Below, one piece after another: positions 33,660-44,469 of a stretch of DNA of 64,000 nt (position 1 is the stretch's first letter; the number at the start of each line of letters is the position of its first letter). Source of the stretch: Melastoma dodecandrum (Eukaryota; Streptophyta; Magnoliopsida; Myrtales; Melastomataceae); NCBI GenBank assembly GCA_029817715.1, contig JARUPY010000365.1:526001-590000 (forward strand), read 5' to 3'. The notes below the pieces were generated by a model. That model ran no database searches, was not told the DNA's origin, and saw only the letters and a program-made list of their open reading frames with translations. Made by a program: the position numbers and the translations under genes.

Positions 33660-34468
33660 TATCGGAAATAAGAACACTGCTTGCGTCCCTCCTCTGTACA
33701 TTCTTCCAGCGATTTCGCATTGGGCGATGAAGATGTTAGAGATACCGTACACGCGATTCGTTCACACACACACACACGGGAGGATTCTCCCTTTTATCTA
33801 TTTTACTTGGCTCTGGTGTAGAGTTTCTGTCATTCGTTAGGTTTGTGCCACCGATGGCGCCTTTGTAAAGCATAGCAATACAGGGGTTATTGCTATTCTT
33901 TAGATTCTTACACAGTTTATATGCAGAGTTCTTCCGTCGCGACACATACAGGGGTTATTGCTATTTTTTAGATTCTTATACACAGTTTATATGCAGAGTT
34001 CTTCCGTCACGACACTTGTCGGCTCGCCGAAATGGAAATCCAACCAATCCACACCCGTACCATAAATACATGCCTTATCCTGAGATGTCGACGCGTTAAT
34101 CGATCCACGAGTTAAATCCAATCATTTCCTGCTCTGGAGATTACGAACCTTGGATGGGAAGCGTTGCTGAAACACGTATGGGTCTCATGTTGGATGGTAC
34201 ACAAATAAAGATGCATCTGGGCACTGCTGCATCGGAAGGATTGCATCCTTTCCCAGCTTTTGTCCATGCCTTGTCATTGATCAATCAAAAGGGGTCCTAC
34301 CATAGTGGAGCCAAAACAGCCTGCAAATTAGAGAGAATGCAGAGAAAGAAACCCATGAATCTTATCTTAGAGGAATGACTTGAGATACTTCATTATGCAA
34401 AGGACAATGGAACAATAACCTACGTTACATCAGTAGGAGGCTTCCCATACCGATTTTTTCGTTGAGTA
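33660..34468. other. Convergent 3' region between the protease and the Mg transporter
   Basis: The 3' ends of two convergent genes. It includes a short (CA)n run at 33765-33778 and a two-copy tandem repeat at 33878-34015. A short open frame at 34154-34378 has no domain. Confidence 0.55.
33878..34015. repeat. Two-copy tandem repeat of about 69 bp
   Basis: Copy 1 (33878-33945) and copy 2 (33946-34015) both begin ATACAGGGGTTATTGCTATT and end GACAC, differing by a few substitutions and a 2-base insertion. It sits 220 bases past the protease stop codon and is probably a recent slippage or unequal-crossover product in the 3' flank. Confidence 0.9.
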
Positions 34469-37400
34469 TTATAATATTTTCCGCGACTTCAGATAAGAGT
34501 ACATGAGGAAGAAAGCCACAACAGCGCCAACGATAATCCCAGCAGTGGTGGCCCAAAATGCAAACTGTGACCATTCAGAATTTAGACAAACTTTTATCAA
34601 ATTCAAGGGAATGCAGTTATTGTTAAGGAAATAACAAGGGGGACTTCCACAACATCAGCTAGCTTTGAAGCATGAAGAGGAAGAAGAAGAAATAGTGAGT
34701 CAGCATACAGAAATAGGGGCGACACAATATGCATGTATATAGCTCAGCACTAGCTTACCACATGTTCTTCGAGATATGACTTCAGGTTCATTCCAAAAAT
34801 ACCTAGAATAGATTCAGGACTATCAGAAGAAGATATCTCAAAAACTAAAACATGAAATCAATTCACACAGAAATTCTTTTAGTAAAAAAGATACAGATCA
34901 TCCAACTTCCACGAGAATTGTGAAGACAAAAGTAATAGGCTGTGAAAATACCAGCTATCAGCGCTCCAACTGCCACACAAAATGTTCCAACCTGAAGAAG
35001 CAGCTCCACTCTGCTGACTTGAAGCCTCCGAGAACTGATGCAGAAAGTTGGTATAAGTTCAGCAATAGGTCATATATCTACTTTCATGTATTCCCACTTG
35101 AATTTTGGTAAGGTAACAGGTTCCAAGAACAAATAATTTTGAATTGAAATGCCAACGAGCATTTAGATGCAGTATTCATAAGTCGGATTAAGTCACCTTA
35201 TCTGGAGTTAGCAGTAGTCGAAGATGAATAAGTTTCCAAACAAAGACGCGACCAACTTTACGCATAAATGGAATTCTGTTTTAAGTGTAAACAATGTCTG
35301 AAACCTTAAATTGACAGCAATTGAATCTTCCATTTCCCGGGCAGAGTCAAGTAGCCTTTCTGCCTGGCCATGACAAGATTCACATCTGTCGCAAAACAAA
35401 ACAATGGACAGCATTATTTATGCTGCAAAATACTGAAAAAAGCTATAATGCAGCATGGACAAAGGTTTAACCTCTGAAGATAATTTTCCAATAGCATCTC
35501 AATTTCTTCCTCCTCTTCTGCGCTTGAGGTAAACAAGGTGTGCTGATACATGAGTGCTATTTCTTTCAATACCAATCCCTACAATGAATAATGATATGTT
35601 GCTGCCGTACCGTCTGCAACTTGCTTGTCTAGAGGAGCAGAACATTCTACGCAATTGTTGTCTTGCCTTATTAAACAATTCCTTCCAATTATACACATCC
35701 GACGTATTTCATGAGGGTCCTCCAAGAGATCGAGCAGCATCTGTTTGAGAGCCCCAGCTCTGGAACCCAATTCCACCTGTTATGAAACAAGTAACCAAAT
35801 ATGCAAGCGAGAATTAAACAATCTTAGGATGCTTAACAAATGCTGCGAGGGGAAACTAGAAATTACCAGTGTCTGCTTGCTAAGTCTAAGCTCCTCCAGG
35901 ACATCCACTGTATATCTATTGGGTAAGACTTCAAGCAAAGATAACACCTGAGGCAGATTGTTGGAATATTTAGTATTTGATAGGAACTGTTCAGCTATCA
36001 ATACTAACAAACCAAACAGAAATCATTGGAAAATTTAAAGGCTATCCACAACATTGGCAGAAAGCTAACTATGCTGCTTGCTTGCAATGTAACTTTGCCG
36101 ATGGTTGAAATAACAGAGTAAGAGATCTACTACTGGAAAAGCTTGAAGATGTTAAAAGAGTTTTTCAGTTGGTAACTCTATAACAAAGAATATATTTGGC
36201 ATATTTCCGTACTTACCCGAGGTTCAAGATCCATTAATCTCTGCTCATAACGTTGAATGCGAGATATTAGGGCAGCTTCAACTACCTGAAAGCATCAGCA
36301 AGCAACAAATATGCCTCCACATCTAGAAGTTGCAAGAAATAGGATTGTATCCATCATTAGAATTATAGCTATTGTTGTCAAAGAAAATTTAGAGCAAAGC
36401 ATTTGAGCTTTTCCACTCAGAGTTTCCGTAGAGATAAGAATATTTATCCTTGACACGTATGAGGTGGATATGGTATAGTAAGTGCAGGAAGGTGACAAAG
36501 AAAGGAAACTAAATCAAACTAAATTACTGAATTTACATACTTCCTCACGTGTTGAAAAAGAAAAGGCAAGCATGATAATTATGAAGACACAAAAAAGAAT
36601 AACATGTCCAGACCTCCAGCTCAAAAGGCATGCATGGACCTCCATTCATGGACTGCAATCGAGGCAATAATGTATCAATGAATGCTTTGCCCCCTCGGCT
36701 GAAATCATAAGAATTCATGAGATATCTGAGCCTTGGAACAAAAGAAATGCATGGGACATGGGATTATTCGTTAAGTCAAAAGGTGGATAGTTACCGGTTA
36801 TAATTAAAAATAAGAACACTCTCGGGCATAGCTATGGCTCGTAATGACCCCATATTCAAAAGAATAGCATGTTCACGGACCTACAGTCGAACCATGTAGA
36901 GAGCCATCAGGAACATGAAATGATCCTCAATCAAGAAAAGAGTTGGGCGGAACTAGATGGAACAGGGATTTCACATTGATTACAATGTCTTCCCATCACA
37001 AAAATGATGAACTTTCTTATATTACTCCCCAAAAATAAGAAACTCAATGCCATAAATAAATTAGACTTGTCCATGGAAACCGTCATTTCAGTAAAAAGCA
37101 TGCTTGATAATTGATAGAAACGAGGATTCCACAATTATCGACATGACATGGCACATCATCATATATGGATTTACCCTATCAATAAAGCCAAAAGAGCAGA
37201 TATTGCAGCAACAGAAGATATCTCAGCTCTTAAGTTTGCTGAACTTTAGTTACCCAAAAAAGATTCGCTGAATTTTCAAAACAGAACTTTGTTTAATAAA
37301 GACATAGAGGAGATGAAAGTGTACCAGCAAAGAAGGCACCGAGTTTGTCAGCCAAAGTGAAGGATCTACACTGCGAATGTCTCTTGGACGAAGACCTGCT

Positions 37401-38535
37401 TACAGTATCATAGATAATAAATTATTAAGTGACAATATCTTCACACAGTAGGGGAGAAATGAAGAATAAACTGTACAACATAAAATGATGACATTGACAA
37501 CAATTTACAAATGCTACTAAAATATTGGTTCCTTCCCCTAACCGAAGCAGATTTTAACGAGTTTGTGAAAAGAACTATTATAGATTGAAATAAACTGTTA
37601 GGAATCCGCCCATTGCCCACTCATATAAGTACTTAGCCAGGAGTCATCAGGACAACTCCTCACATAACACATCTAATTGAAGGAAAGCCATCTCAAATCC
37701 TGTCAGCTCACCACTTGACTTCAATAACTGCCTTCTATTGATTTTCCTTGAAGATACCATTCCACTAGGTCTAACTTCCACCACCTACAGTGTAATAGAC
37801 AGGGCAAGGTAAATGTTAAACGGTTGGCAAAACGGAAAAGGAAGAAATAAGAAAAATGAGCACCTTTATCCTAACCACGACAACTTTTCATGAAACTAAG
37901 CCCGATAAGGTAAGCACGTTCAAGATCAAGAATTCTGTTGATTTATTACTAAAATTATACAGACATCAAGTACAAATGTTCCTCTATCATAATTAGAATC
38001 GAGAACTGCCAGATACCAAGTTCAGAATTTCTATATCAGCAAGGCCATCCTTTGAAATAATAAAAATCCAGTAAAAGAAGATCGCAGCAGAAACCTAATG
38101 TTTCGCTTCCAAAATCCATCACGAAAAATGGAATCAACTGACATCAAACCGAGCATGCAGACAAGAAGAAACTAAACAACCAAATGATCACAAACAGTTT
38201 GACGCACACACCTCATAAACCGGCTCGCGAACACCAAGCACCGACGAATCCCCAGCCACCACAGTCCGCTGCGAATCCACCGTGGCAACAGCATCCCGCT
38301 GACCGTTCCCTGCCACCACTTCATCATCCCCGGGGGGTTCCCGCTCGTTCACAGCTGATCTCGCCACACACCAGTCGCCTTTCAGCGACGCCATACGAAT
38401 CCTCCTCGGCCATGCAGTCGAGCAATCGGTGACGTCAGCTAAAAGGATAAGGTGCGAAAATGGCGGCGAAGCAGTGGGAGCGCGGAAGCGGATCGCCCCC
38501 TGCCACGGCGGGGACGTGGTGGGATTCAGCGCCAT
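34469..38535 (-). CDS. MGT10: CorA/MRS2-type magnesium transporter, chloroplast type (MRS2-11/MGT10)
   Basis: Thirteen exons on the minus strand: 38212-38535, 37712-37784, 37325-37395, 36795-36880, 36614-36698, 36217-36285, 35867-35947, 35611-35776, 35472-35517, 35305-35385, 34952-35034, 34759-34802 and 34469-34564, giving 434 aa with all phases consistent. The product imports Mg into chloroplasts as an oligomeric channel. The first 60 or so residues are Ser/Ala/Pro/Arg-rich and acid-poor, a plausible transit peptide. Conserved blocks follow: VYEVVEVRPSG, RKINRRQLLKSSGLRPRDIR, VREHAILLNMGSLRAIAM, the long coiled-coil region (LMDLEPRVLSLLEVLPNR, LEELRLSKQTLVELGSRAGA, CESCHGQAERLLDSAREMED) and the pore. 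The CorA signature GMN lies at about 392-394 (IAGIFGMNLKSYLEEHV), between two transmembrane helices, and the tail is FLMYSYLKSRKIL. The sequence resembles Arabidopsis MRS2-11 (At5g22830, from memory) far more than other MRS2 proteins. Confidence 0.95.
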
Positions 38536-39110
38536 TACCAGGCGTAGCTGCGTTTCATGAGAGAAATTTTCGGTTGGTGGATGGTGGGTGGGTGGGGGGA
38601 ATTAATGGACAATTTGGAGGGAATTAGGACCGGAATTAAAGGATTAGAATCAGGTGCTTTTTAATTTGGGGGGGGGGAGCGACTGGGATTGGCTGGGGGG
38701 AGAAGGAAAGTGACCGTTGTTGCATTCGTGGCTAACGATTCGCTTCGTGGATATTCCCCCGTTTGGCGTCTTGTCCACTGCGAGGGCATGCCTGTAATTT
38801 CACGAGGGGGGGTGTTGTTGGGCCTGAGAGCCCATGGGCCCACTAGCCTAACATATCTGGAATTTCTATGGATTTGTTGAATTTAAGGGAGGTATCAGAT
38901 GTTCCCCTAGCCGTTAATCTTTTTTGGTTCCGGAAGGGTATGCTGTTAAGAGCGTTATTTCTTAATGTTAATTCATGAAATATTTTTCCGATCATCCGAG
39001 TGAACATCATAGTAAATCAACTATTCAAAGCTCAATCGCCGTAATTACTGTCGTATTTCGCATTCCAAATACTCCAGTCTCACACTTTTCTAACCACAAC
39101 ATCCTCGTCA
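38536..39110. other. MGT10 promoter region
   Basis: The region upstream of MGT10, with a poly-G run at about 38669-38677 and GGGCC/TGGGCC motifs near 38820-38845. No gene is recognised. Confidence 0.55.
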
Positions 39111-39219
39111 GGACAACTCTCGGAAGAAAACGTAGTCGATAATGGTAATCATGGCGTCCCACACGAAGATGCAGACAAAGGGTCCCACCTCTACCTTTGG
39201 CAACATAAAGGTGGTGTAC

Positions 39220-39395
39220 TGTGTCATCTTGTCTCTACCAAGAAATATGCAGGATTCATGGTATGCAAGCTCATCACAGAGAGCCATGTTTTCATAGGGA
39301 TGTCTGCAAAGTTTAGTGGATTTCTCATGAATAGAATGTCCGCGCAGGTTGAGAACCATATCCTGGAAATGATTTTAGCTAACCTCGATGTAGAC
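39220..39395 (+). repeat. Duplicated segment, copy A (also at 43836-44002)
   Basis: From GTCATCTTGTCTCTACCAAG to TTTTAGCTAACCTCGA this segment is nearly identical to 43836-44002, 4.6 kb away in the same orientation. Translated, it reads like a fragment of a coding exon (CKLITE.HVFIGMSAKFSGF), but I cannot name the protein. Copy A breaks off into unrelated sequence after AACCTCGA, where copy B continues. Confidence 0.8.
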
Positions 39396-39428
39396 TCTGT
39401 GACCTAGTGTCGATATAAGATCGGGGAA

Positions 39429-40420
39429 ACAAAAGAAAAAAAAAAGAAAAGAAAAAAAGCAAACAAAAGAAAAAAAAAAGGAAAAAAAGAAAAGAAAAAG
39501 AAGGAAAAAGGAAAAAAAAAGGGAAAAAAAGGAAGGTGAGCGGGGAGTCACCTCGGGATGTTCCTACCGTCGATGTAAGATCGAAGAGGGATATGATGAC
39601 AGTTGACATGACCATAATCAACAAGCAACCAGGTGTTATTCCATGTCCTGATTACTTCTCGTTCTTCATTTGTGTGGCTTGTTGGGATTACGTTACTTGT
39701 TTTCTGACTCTTTACTGGTTGGGATCCCAAGACATCTCTCTGGGACTTGCTCGAGTCGACAGTTACCTATCAACACAGAACATACGCGAAAGCCATCAAT
39801 AAGACCATGTCGAAAGCAGCTGCTTCTTAGCTCAAGACAGGTCGCAAAGGGACTTGTATTGGAGGCCTCCGGCTGACTCGGGTCTAAAATATTCCTTAGA
39901 GGAATCGAAGTAATTTTAAAACAGGTGATTACAGTTACATGCCTTGTTATATGGATCTTCTACACCGCGATGAATAACGGAAGTGAATCTTACGTTCTAC
40001 TGAAGTTATTTTAATCTCTATAGCTCTATTGTGATCTCGTCATTTCTTTGAAAAGCTCTAATTCTAAAAGTTTTATAGTTTACGAATGTTAGGACCCATC
40101 ATTTTATGTTCTCAAGGAAGATGTGTCACCCTGCATCTTTGGTTCAATTGAAAAGCAGCGGTGGTCTTACTCATGCACAAAGCAGTTGATCGAGAGGCTA
40201 ATATATGGTAATTTATTTTTATATCAATCATTTAACTCTGAATTTCGGTCATGGTGACCGGGGCTGAAACTGGTATTGAGTTCACCATCGTGAGACCCTT
40301 CAACTGGATTGGGCCCAGGATGGACTCTATACTTGGCATTGATGGCCCCAGTGAAGGTGTTCCAAGAGTTCTGGCATGCTTCAGCAATGTGAGCGTATTA
40401 TCCGTGGAAATTTCTTTTTA
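39429..40420 (+). repeat. Tandem segmental duplication, unit 1
   Basis: It starts with an A/G-only tract (39429-39535), then GGTGAGCGGGGAGTCACCTC, and runs into the AXS-like pseudogene. The same order recurs in unit 2 (40829-41800), about 1.4 kb further on, with very high similarity and small indels, including a short insertion at 39572-39584. This indicates a recent tandem duplication. Confidence 0.85.
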
Positions 40421-40710
40421 TGTCTCTCGCTTTGCTGTATTTAGTAATGGCATCTCTACTTTTCATCTGCTGCAGGAAACAACTCAAGCTTGTGGAAGGT
40501 TGCCAATCTCAGAGAACTTTCATTTACCTCCAGGATGCCATTGATGTAGTCCTTCCGATGATTGTGAGTGACGAAACGAATTTTATGTGATGTTAAATTG
40601 AATGGTGCGATATTGTTTTCTGGTTCGGGCTAACAGCCCCATTTTCAATATTGGCAATCCCAATAATGAAGTTACTGTCCGTCAGCTTGCAGAGATGATG
40701 ACTACGGTTG
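40093..40710 (+). pseudogene. AXS: UDP-D-apiose/UDP-D-xylose synthase fragment, copy 1
   Basis: Exon-like pieces match AXS, an NAD-dependent short-chain dehydrogenase that makes UDP-apiose and UDP-xylose for cell walls. At 40093-40206 the frame reads FYVLKEDVSPCIFGSIEKQR and WSYSCTKQLIERLIY up to a GT donor. At 40250-40390 it reads TGIEFTIVRPFNWIGPRMDS and GIDGPSEGVPRVLACFSN. After an intron, a block equivalent to LKLVEG.QSQRTFIYLQDAID follows in another frame (40475-40560), then IFNIGNPNNEVTVRQLAEMM (40641-40702). The introns are kept, so this is a DNA-level duplicate, not a retrocopy. The catalytic N-terminal half is absent, and a frameshift and stops break the frame. Confidence 0.85.
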
Positions 40711-40828
40711 GTTACTCGGGCCAATTATGCTGCTAATATACTCATGGATTGTCTAAGATTTTTTGGACATCGTCACTATGTGTCCCCTCCTCCAGGTTTG
40801 CTCTAAGGTGAGCTGGGAGTCACCTTTA

Positions 40829-41800
40829 AGAAAAAAGAAAAGAAAAGAAAAGAAAAAAGGAAACAAAAGAAAAAAAAAAGGAAAAAAAAAAAAGGAAAGA
40901 AAAAGTAGAAAAAAGGAAAAAAAAAAGGGAAAAAAAGGAAGGTGAGCGGGGAGTCACCTCCGGATGTTCCTACCGTCGAAGAGGGATATGATGGCAGCTG
41001 ACATGACCATAATCAACAAGCAACCAGGTGTTATTCCATGTCCTGATTACTTCTCGTTCTTCATTTGTGTGGCTTGTTAGGATTGCGATAGTTGTTTTCT
41101 GACTCTTTACTGGTTGGGATCCCAAGACATCTCTCTGGGAGTTGCTCGAGTCGACACTTACCTATCAACACAGAACATACGCGGAAGCCATCCAAATGAC
41201 CATGTCGAAAGATCTTGCTTCTTAGCTCAAGACAGATCGCAAAGGGACTTGTATTGGAGGCTCCCGGCTGACACGGGTCTAAAATATTGTTTAGAGGAAT
41301 CGAAGTACGTTTAAAACAGGTGATTACAGTTACATGCCTTGTTATATGGATCTTCTACACCGCGATGAATAACGGAAGTGAATCTTGCGTTCTGCTGAAG
41401 TTATTTTAATCTCTATAGCTCTATTGTGATCTCGTCATTTCTTTGAAAAGCTCTAATTCTAAAAGTTTTATAGTTTACGAATGTTAGGACCCATCATTTT
41501 ATGTTCTCAAGGAAGATGTGTCACCCTGCATCTTTGGTTCAATTGAAAAGCAGCGGTGGTCTTACTCATGCACAAAGCAGTTGATCGAGAGGCTAATATA
41601 TGGTAATTTATTTTTATATCAATCATTTAACTCTGAATTTCGGTCATGGTGACCGGGGCTGAAACTGGTATTGAGTTCACCATCGTGAGCAAGTGGATTG
41701 GGCCCTGGATGGACTTTATACCTGGCATTGATGGCCCCAGTGAGGGTGTTCCAAGAGTTCTTGCATGCTTCAGCAATGTGAGCGTATTATTTTTTCGAAA
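40829..41800 (+). repeat. Tandem segmental duplication, unit 2
   Basis: Second copy of the unit at 39429-40420: a purine-only tract (40829-40940), the GGTGAGCGGGGAGTCACCTC junction and the AXS-like exons in the same order. The two copies share intron positions and most substitutions. Confidence 0.85.
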
Positions 41801-41965
41801 ATTTCTTTTTTTCTCTCTCGCTTTGCTCTGTTTAATAATGGCATCTCTACTTTTCATCTGCTGCAGGCTCTTTTGCACAGGCAGCAACTCAAGCTTGTGG
41901 ATGGTGGTCAATCTCGGAGAACTTTCATTTACATCAAGGATGTCATCGATGAGTCCTGATGATTG
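41487..41965 (+). pseudogene. AXS: UDP-D-apiose/UDP-D-xylose synthase fragment, copy 2
   Basis: Same exons as copy 1: FYVLKEDVSPCIFGSIEKQR at about 41495, then TGIEFTIV followed by a small loss where copy 1 has RPFN, WIGPWMDFIPGIDGPSEGVP, and after the intron QQLKLVDGGQSRRTFIYIKD to a stop soon after. It is closer to the functional AXS protein in places (DFIPGIDG, LKLVDGGQSRRTF) and truncated at its 3' end, where the GNPNNEV block of copy 1 is missing. It is non-functional as read. Confidence 0.85.
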
Positions 41966-42289
41966 TGAGTGACCACACGAATACTTAGATTGATTTAATG
42001 TGATGTTGAATTGAATGGTGCCATTTAATTTGTGTAAAGAGGTTTCCTTGCGTTTACAAGGTTGTGGATTACAAGGAAGAAAATTTACTCTGACGGTATC
42101 CTTCCTTTTCGATGATTTATTTACTGCACAATAAGTCGACAACTCTGTTTCTCTGGAAATATAATAACAAAAAGTGGGACAGCTCGTGACTTTTCAATCA
42201 ATGAGGATCCTTTATGGGATAGCGCATTCGTTTATGCTGCTGAGTGGGAAAATCAAATTTGAAGAATGATGATTCTTTGTAGATCAAGA

Positions 42290-43500
42290 AAAATAGAAAA
42301 GATGCAGATGAGCCAGTGAAGTACATGGGTTGTGGAGATTGCGAAAATCTTAGCCACACTACAACGGTATGGTCAATGCCTTTTCGTGTTCTGGCCTTAA
42401 CTAATGAGATCCCTGACCAACCTTTCAGGCCATGAAACATGTGGATTTTTCTTATTAGGTTCCTATTGCTACTGACAAAGTTGATGTCATTACTAGGATG
42501 GCCACCCAGCTCTTTGGATCCTTCAATTTAGGTATCTGTAAGAAAGAGTTTTCTTTTTCTTTGAGCTGGTTCTGTGTGCCATTTATCATTAGTGTTGTTT
42601 TTCTTTTCCTTCTGCAGATGTTAAGGATATCCGCGGTATTGGCTTGCAAGTTTCAAAATTTGAACATGGTGACACTTCAAGACATGGTTTTCCAAACTTA
42701 CCCTATGATTTGAGTTTTCACTTTACGTGAGAAATAAGTATTCTTTTTTTAAGAACTCAGTTTGAAATGACTTTTTGTGTTGATTCCACTCATTTGATGA
42801 ACACTTCTCTTTGTAATTATCAGGCACGCGGAAAGGCTACCATAAGGTCATGGCTCACTTCTGATTCAGCAACTGGGGAAACATCAAATATTAGCCACCA
42901 TATTGTAGACAGCGCGGGCAAGGGTAAGAACTATTCTTTTACTTTAGAAATTAGATGTTATTCACATGGTAGCCTTTTCTATAATCTGAGTGGTTTTCTT
43001 TTCTGTGTTGTTATATTTTGATTGAAGGTACCAATAACTAACCTATATATATGGAAAACCTTCATTGTCTATGTACCCATCTCTTGAACTTGAGCTATGT
43101 CAGTGATGCATGTCCTTAAACCCCCCCCCCCAAAACAAAAAAAACAGAAATTTAAAAAAAGAGGCGATTTACTTATCTTTGAGCAGGCATGTGAAATCAC
43201 GGGGTTATCTTCATTCCTTCAATTTTTTGAGTCAGCTATCACGTTTTTAAGGTTGCCTCATCTCAGGTTCCAAAATGCGGAACATGAAAGAACCCTCTAA
43301 TGAATTGCATAGTGGGTCCACTAGTGCTGCCGGTCTGAACAGGTCTCTAATGCCACCAGCTTATATGCGATCTTGATATGGGAGTTATCGAGTCTCTTCC
43401 TCCAGAAGTATTTTCTCAACTAAATGAAGTTTACGGAGGAAAGTTGGTCGGTTTGTCTATTGACCAGAGAGGATCTAAAGATTCATGCACGGGTAAGAAT
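42290..43500 (+). pseudogene. REV1: REV1-like translesion DNA polymerase fragment
   Basis: Scattered exon remnants match the C-terminal part of plant REV1, the deoxycytidyl transferase of translesion synthesis. They read KDADEPVKYMGCGDCENLSH (about 42299-42357), VPIATDKVDVITRMATQLFG (42460-42520), DVKDIRGIGLQVSKFEHGDT (after an intron, 42617 on), and, with a frame break, LDMGVIESLPPEVFSQLNEV (43371-43430). The order follows REV1 and introns are kept. The polymerase core and the BRCT domain are absent and stops interrupt the frame, so this is a truncated DNA duplicate. Confidence 0.75.
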
Positions 43501-43835
43501 ATTTGTTGGAGCTTTAGACAGATTTTTGCGATTCAATCAATGTTGAATACTAGAGTGTCTCCTCAAAGTTGAAATAGGTCACACATCTTCTTCGTGAAAA
43601 ATGGCATTCAGGCAGACGAGATGATTTGGATTCCTGTTCGCATTCTGCTGCTAGTAATTTGGAGAGGATGGAAGTAGAGGGAGAGGTAGTCTCATTTTTC
43701 CACTCTCCCTTTTGCACATTTGGAAGTGTCATTTTGAAACTATGAAATGCAATTTTCTTAAGCCGGGGGTTGATGTCCTTTCCTGCGAAGCTGCTGCTCA
43801 TATTTCAACCTCAATGAAAACCGACCCGATGCCTT

Positions 43836-44002
43836 TGTCATCTTGTCTCTACCAAGAAATATGCAGGATTCATGGTATGCAAGCTCATCACAGAGAGGCA
43901 TGTTTTCATAGGGATGTCTGCAAAGTTTAGTGGATTTCTCATGAATAGAATGTCCGTGCAGGTTGAGAACCATATCCTGGAAATGATTTTAGCTAACCTC
44001 GA
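43836..44002 (+). repeat. Duplicated segment, copy B (also at 39220-39395)
   Basis: Nearly identical to 39220-39387. Here the open reading continues past AACCTCGAGG into EVSRPAEITVRISDSRPRIL, so copy B is the longer and probably the older arrangement. The protein origin is not recognised. Confidence 0.75.
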
Positions 44003-44469
44003 GGTTTCAAGACCTGCCGAAATTACAGTGAGAATTTCTGATAGCCGGCCAAGAATTCTGTCTGAGAAATGTGCCTCAAAATGCTGAACGATCTCACTTC
44101 TCAAGAAGGTATTGGCAAGAGTGTGGCGTCTACTGATGGGTTAATCAGGGCAATCGTGGAACAATTGTTTCTGGATGATGTGCTACTATCTACTATCTTT
44201 ACATTGACGAGACTTTCCTTCTCCATGTCTCAGGTTGGCTGTGAATGCCACGTGGTTTTTGTTTGAGCAGGGAATAGGTGCATCCTGAGGGGGTGGTGTT
44301 ATGTTGGATGTTATAGTATGGTAATGGTTCATTTCCACCGCATTTATCTCTAGTTGGTTAAATTTACACAAGTTAGCACGAGACTAATCCAAGGAAAGTT
44401 AAATCCAGTCATTTTTTATAGTTCCTTGGTTTGTTTATGGCAGTTTCCCATCATTTCTAAGTGTGGAAA

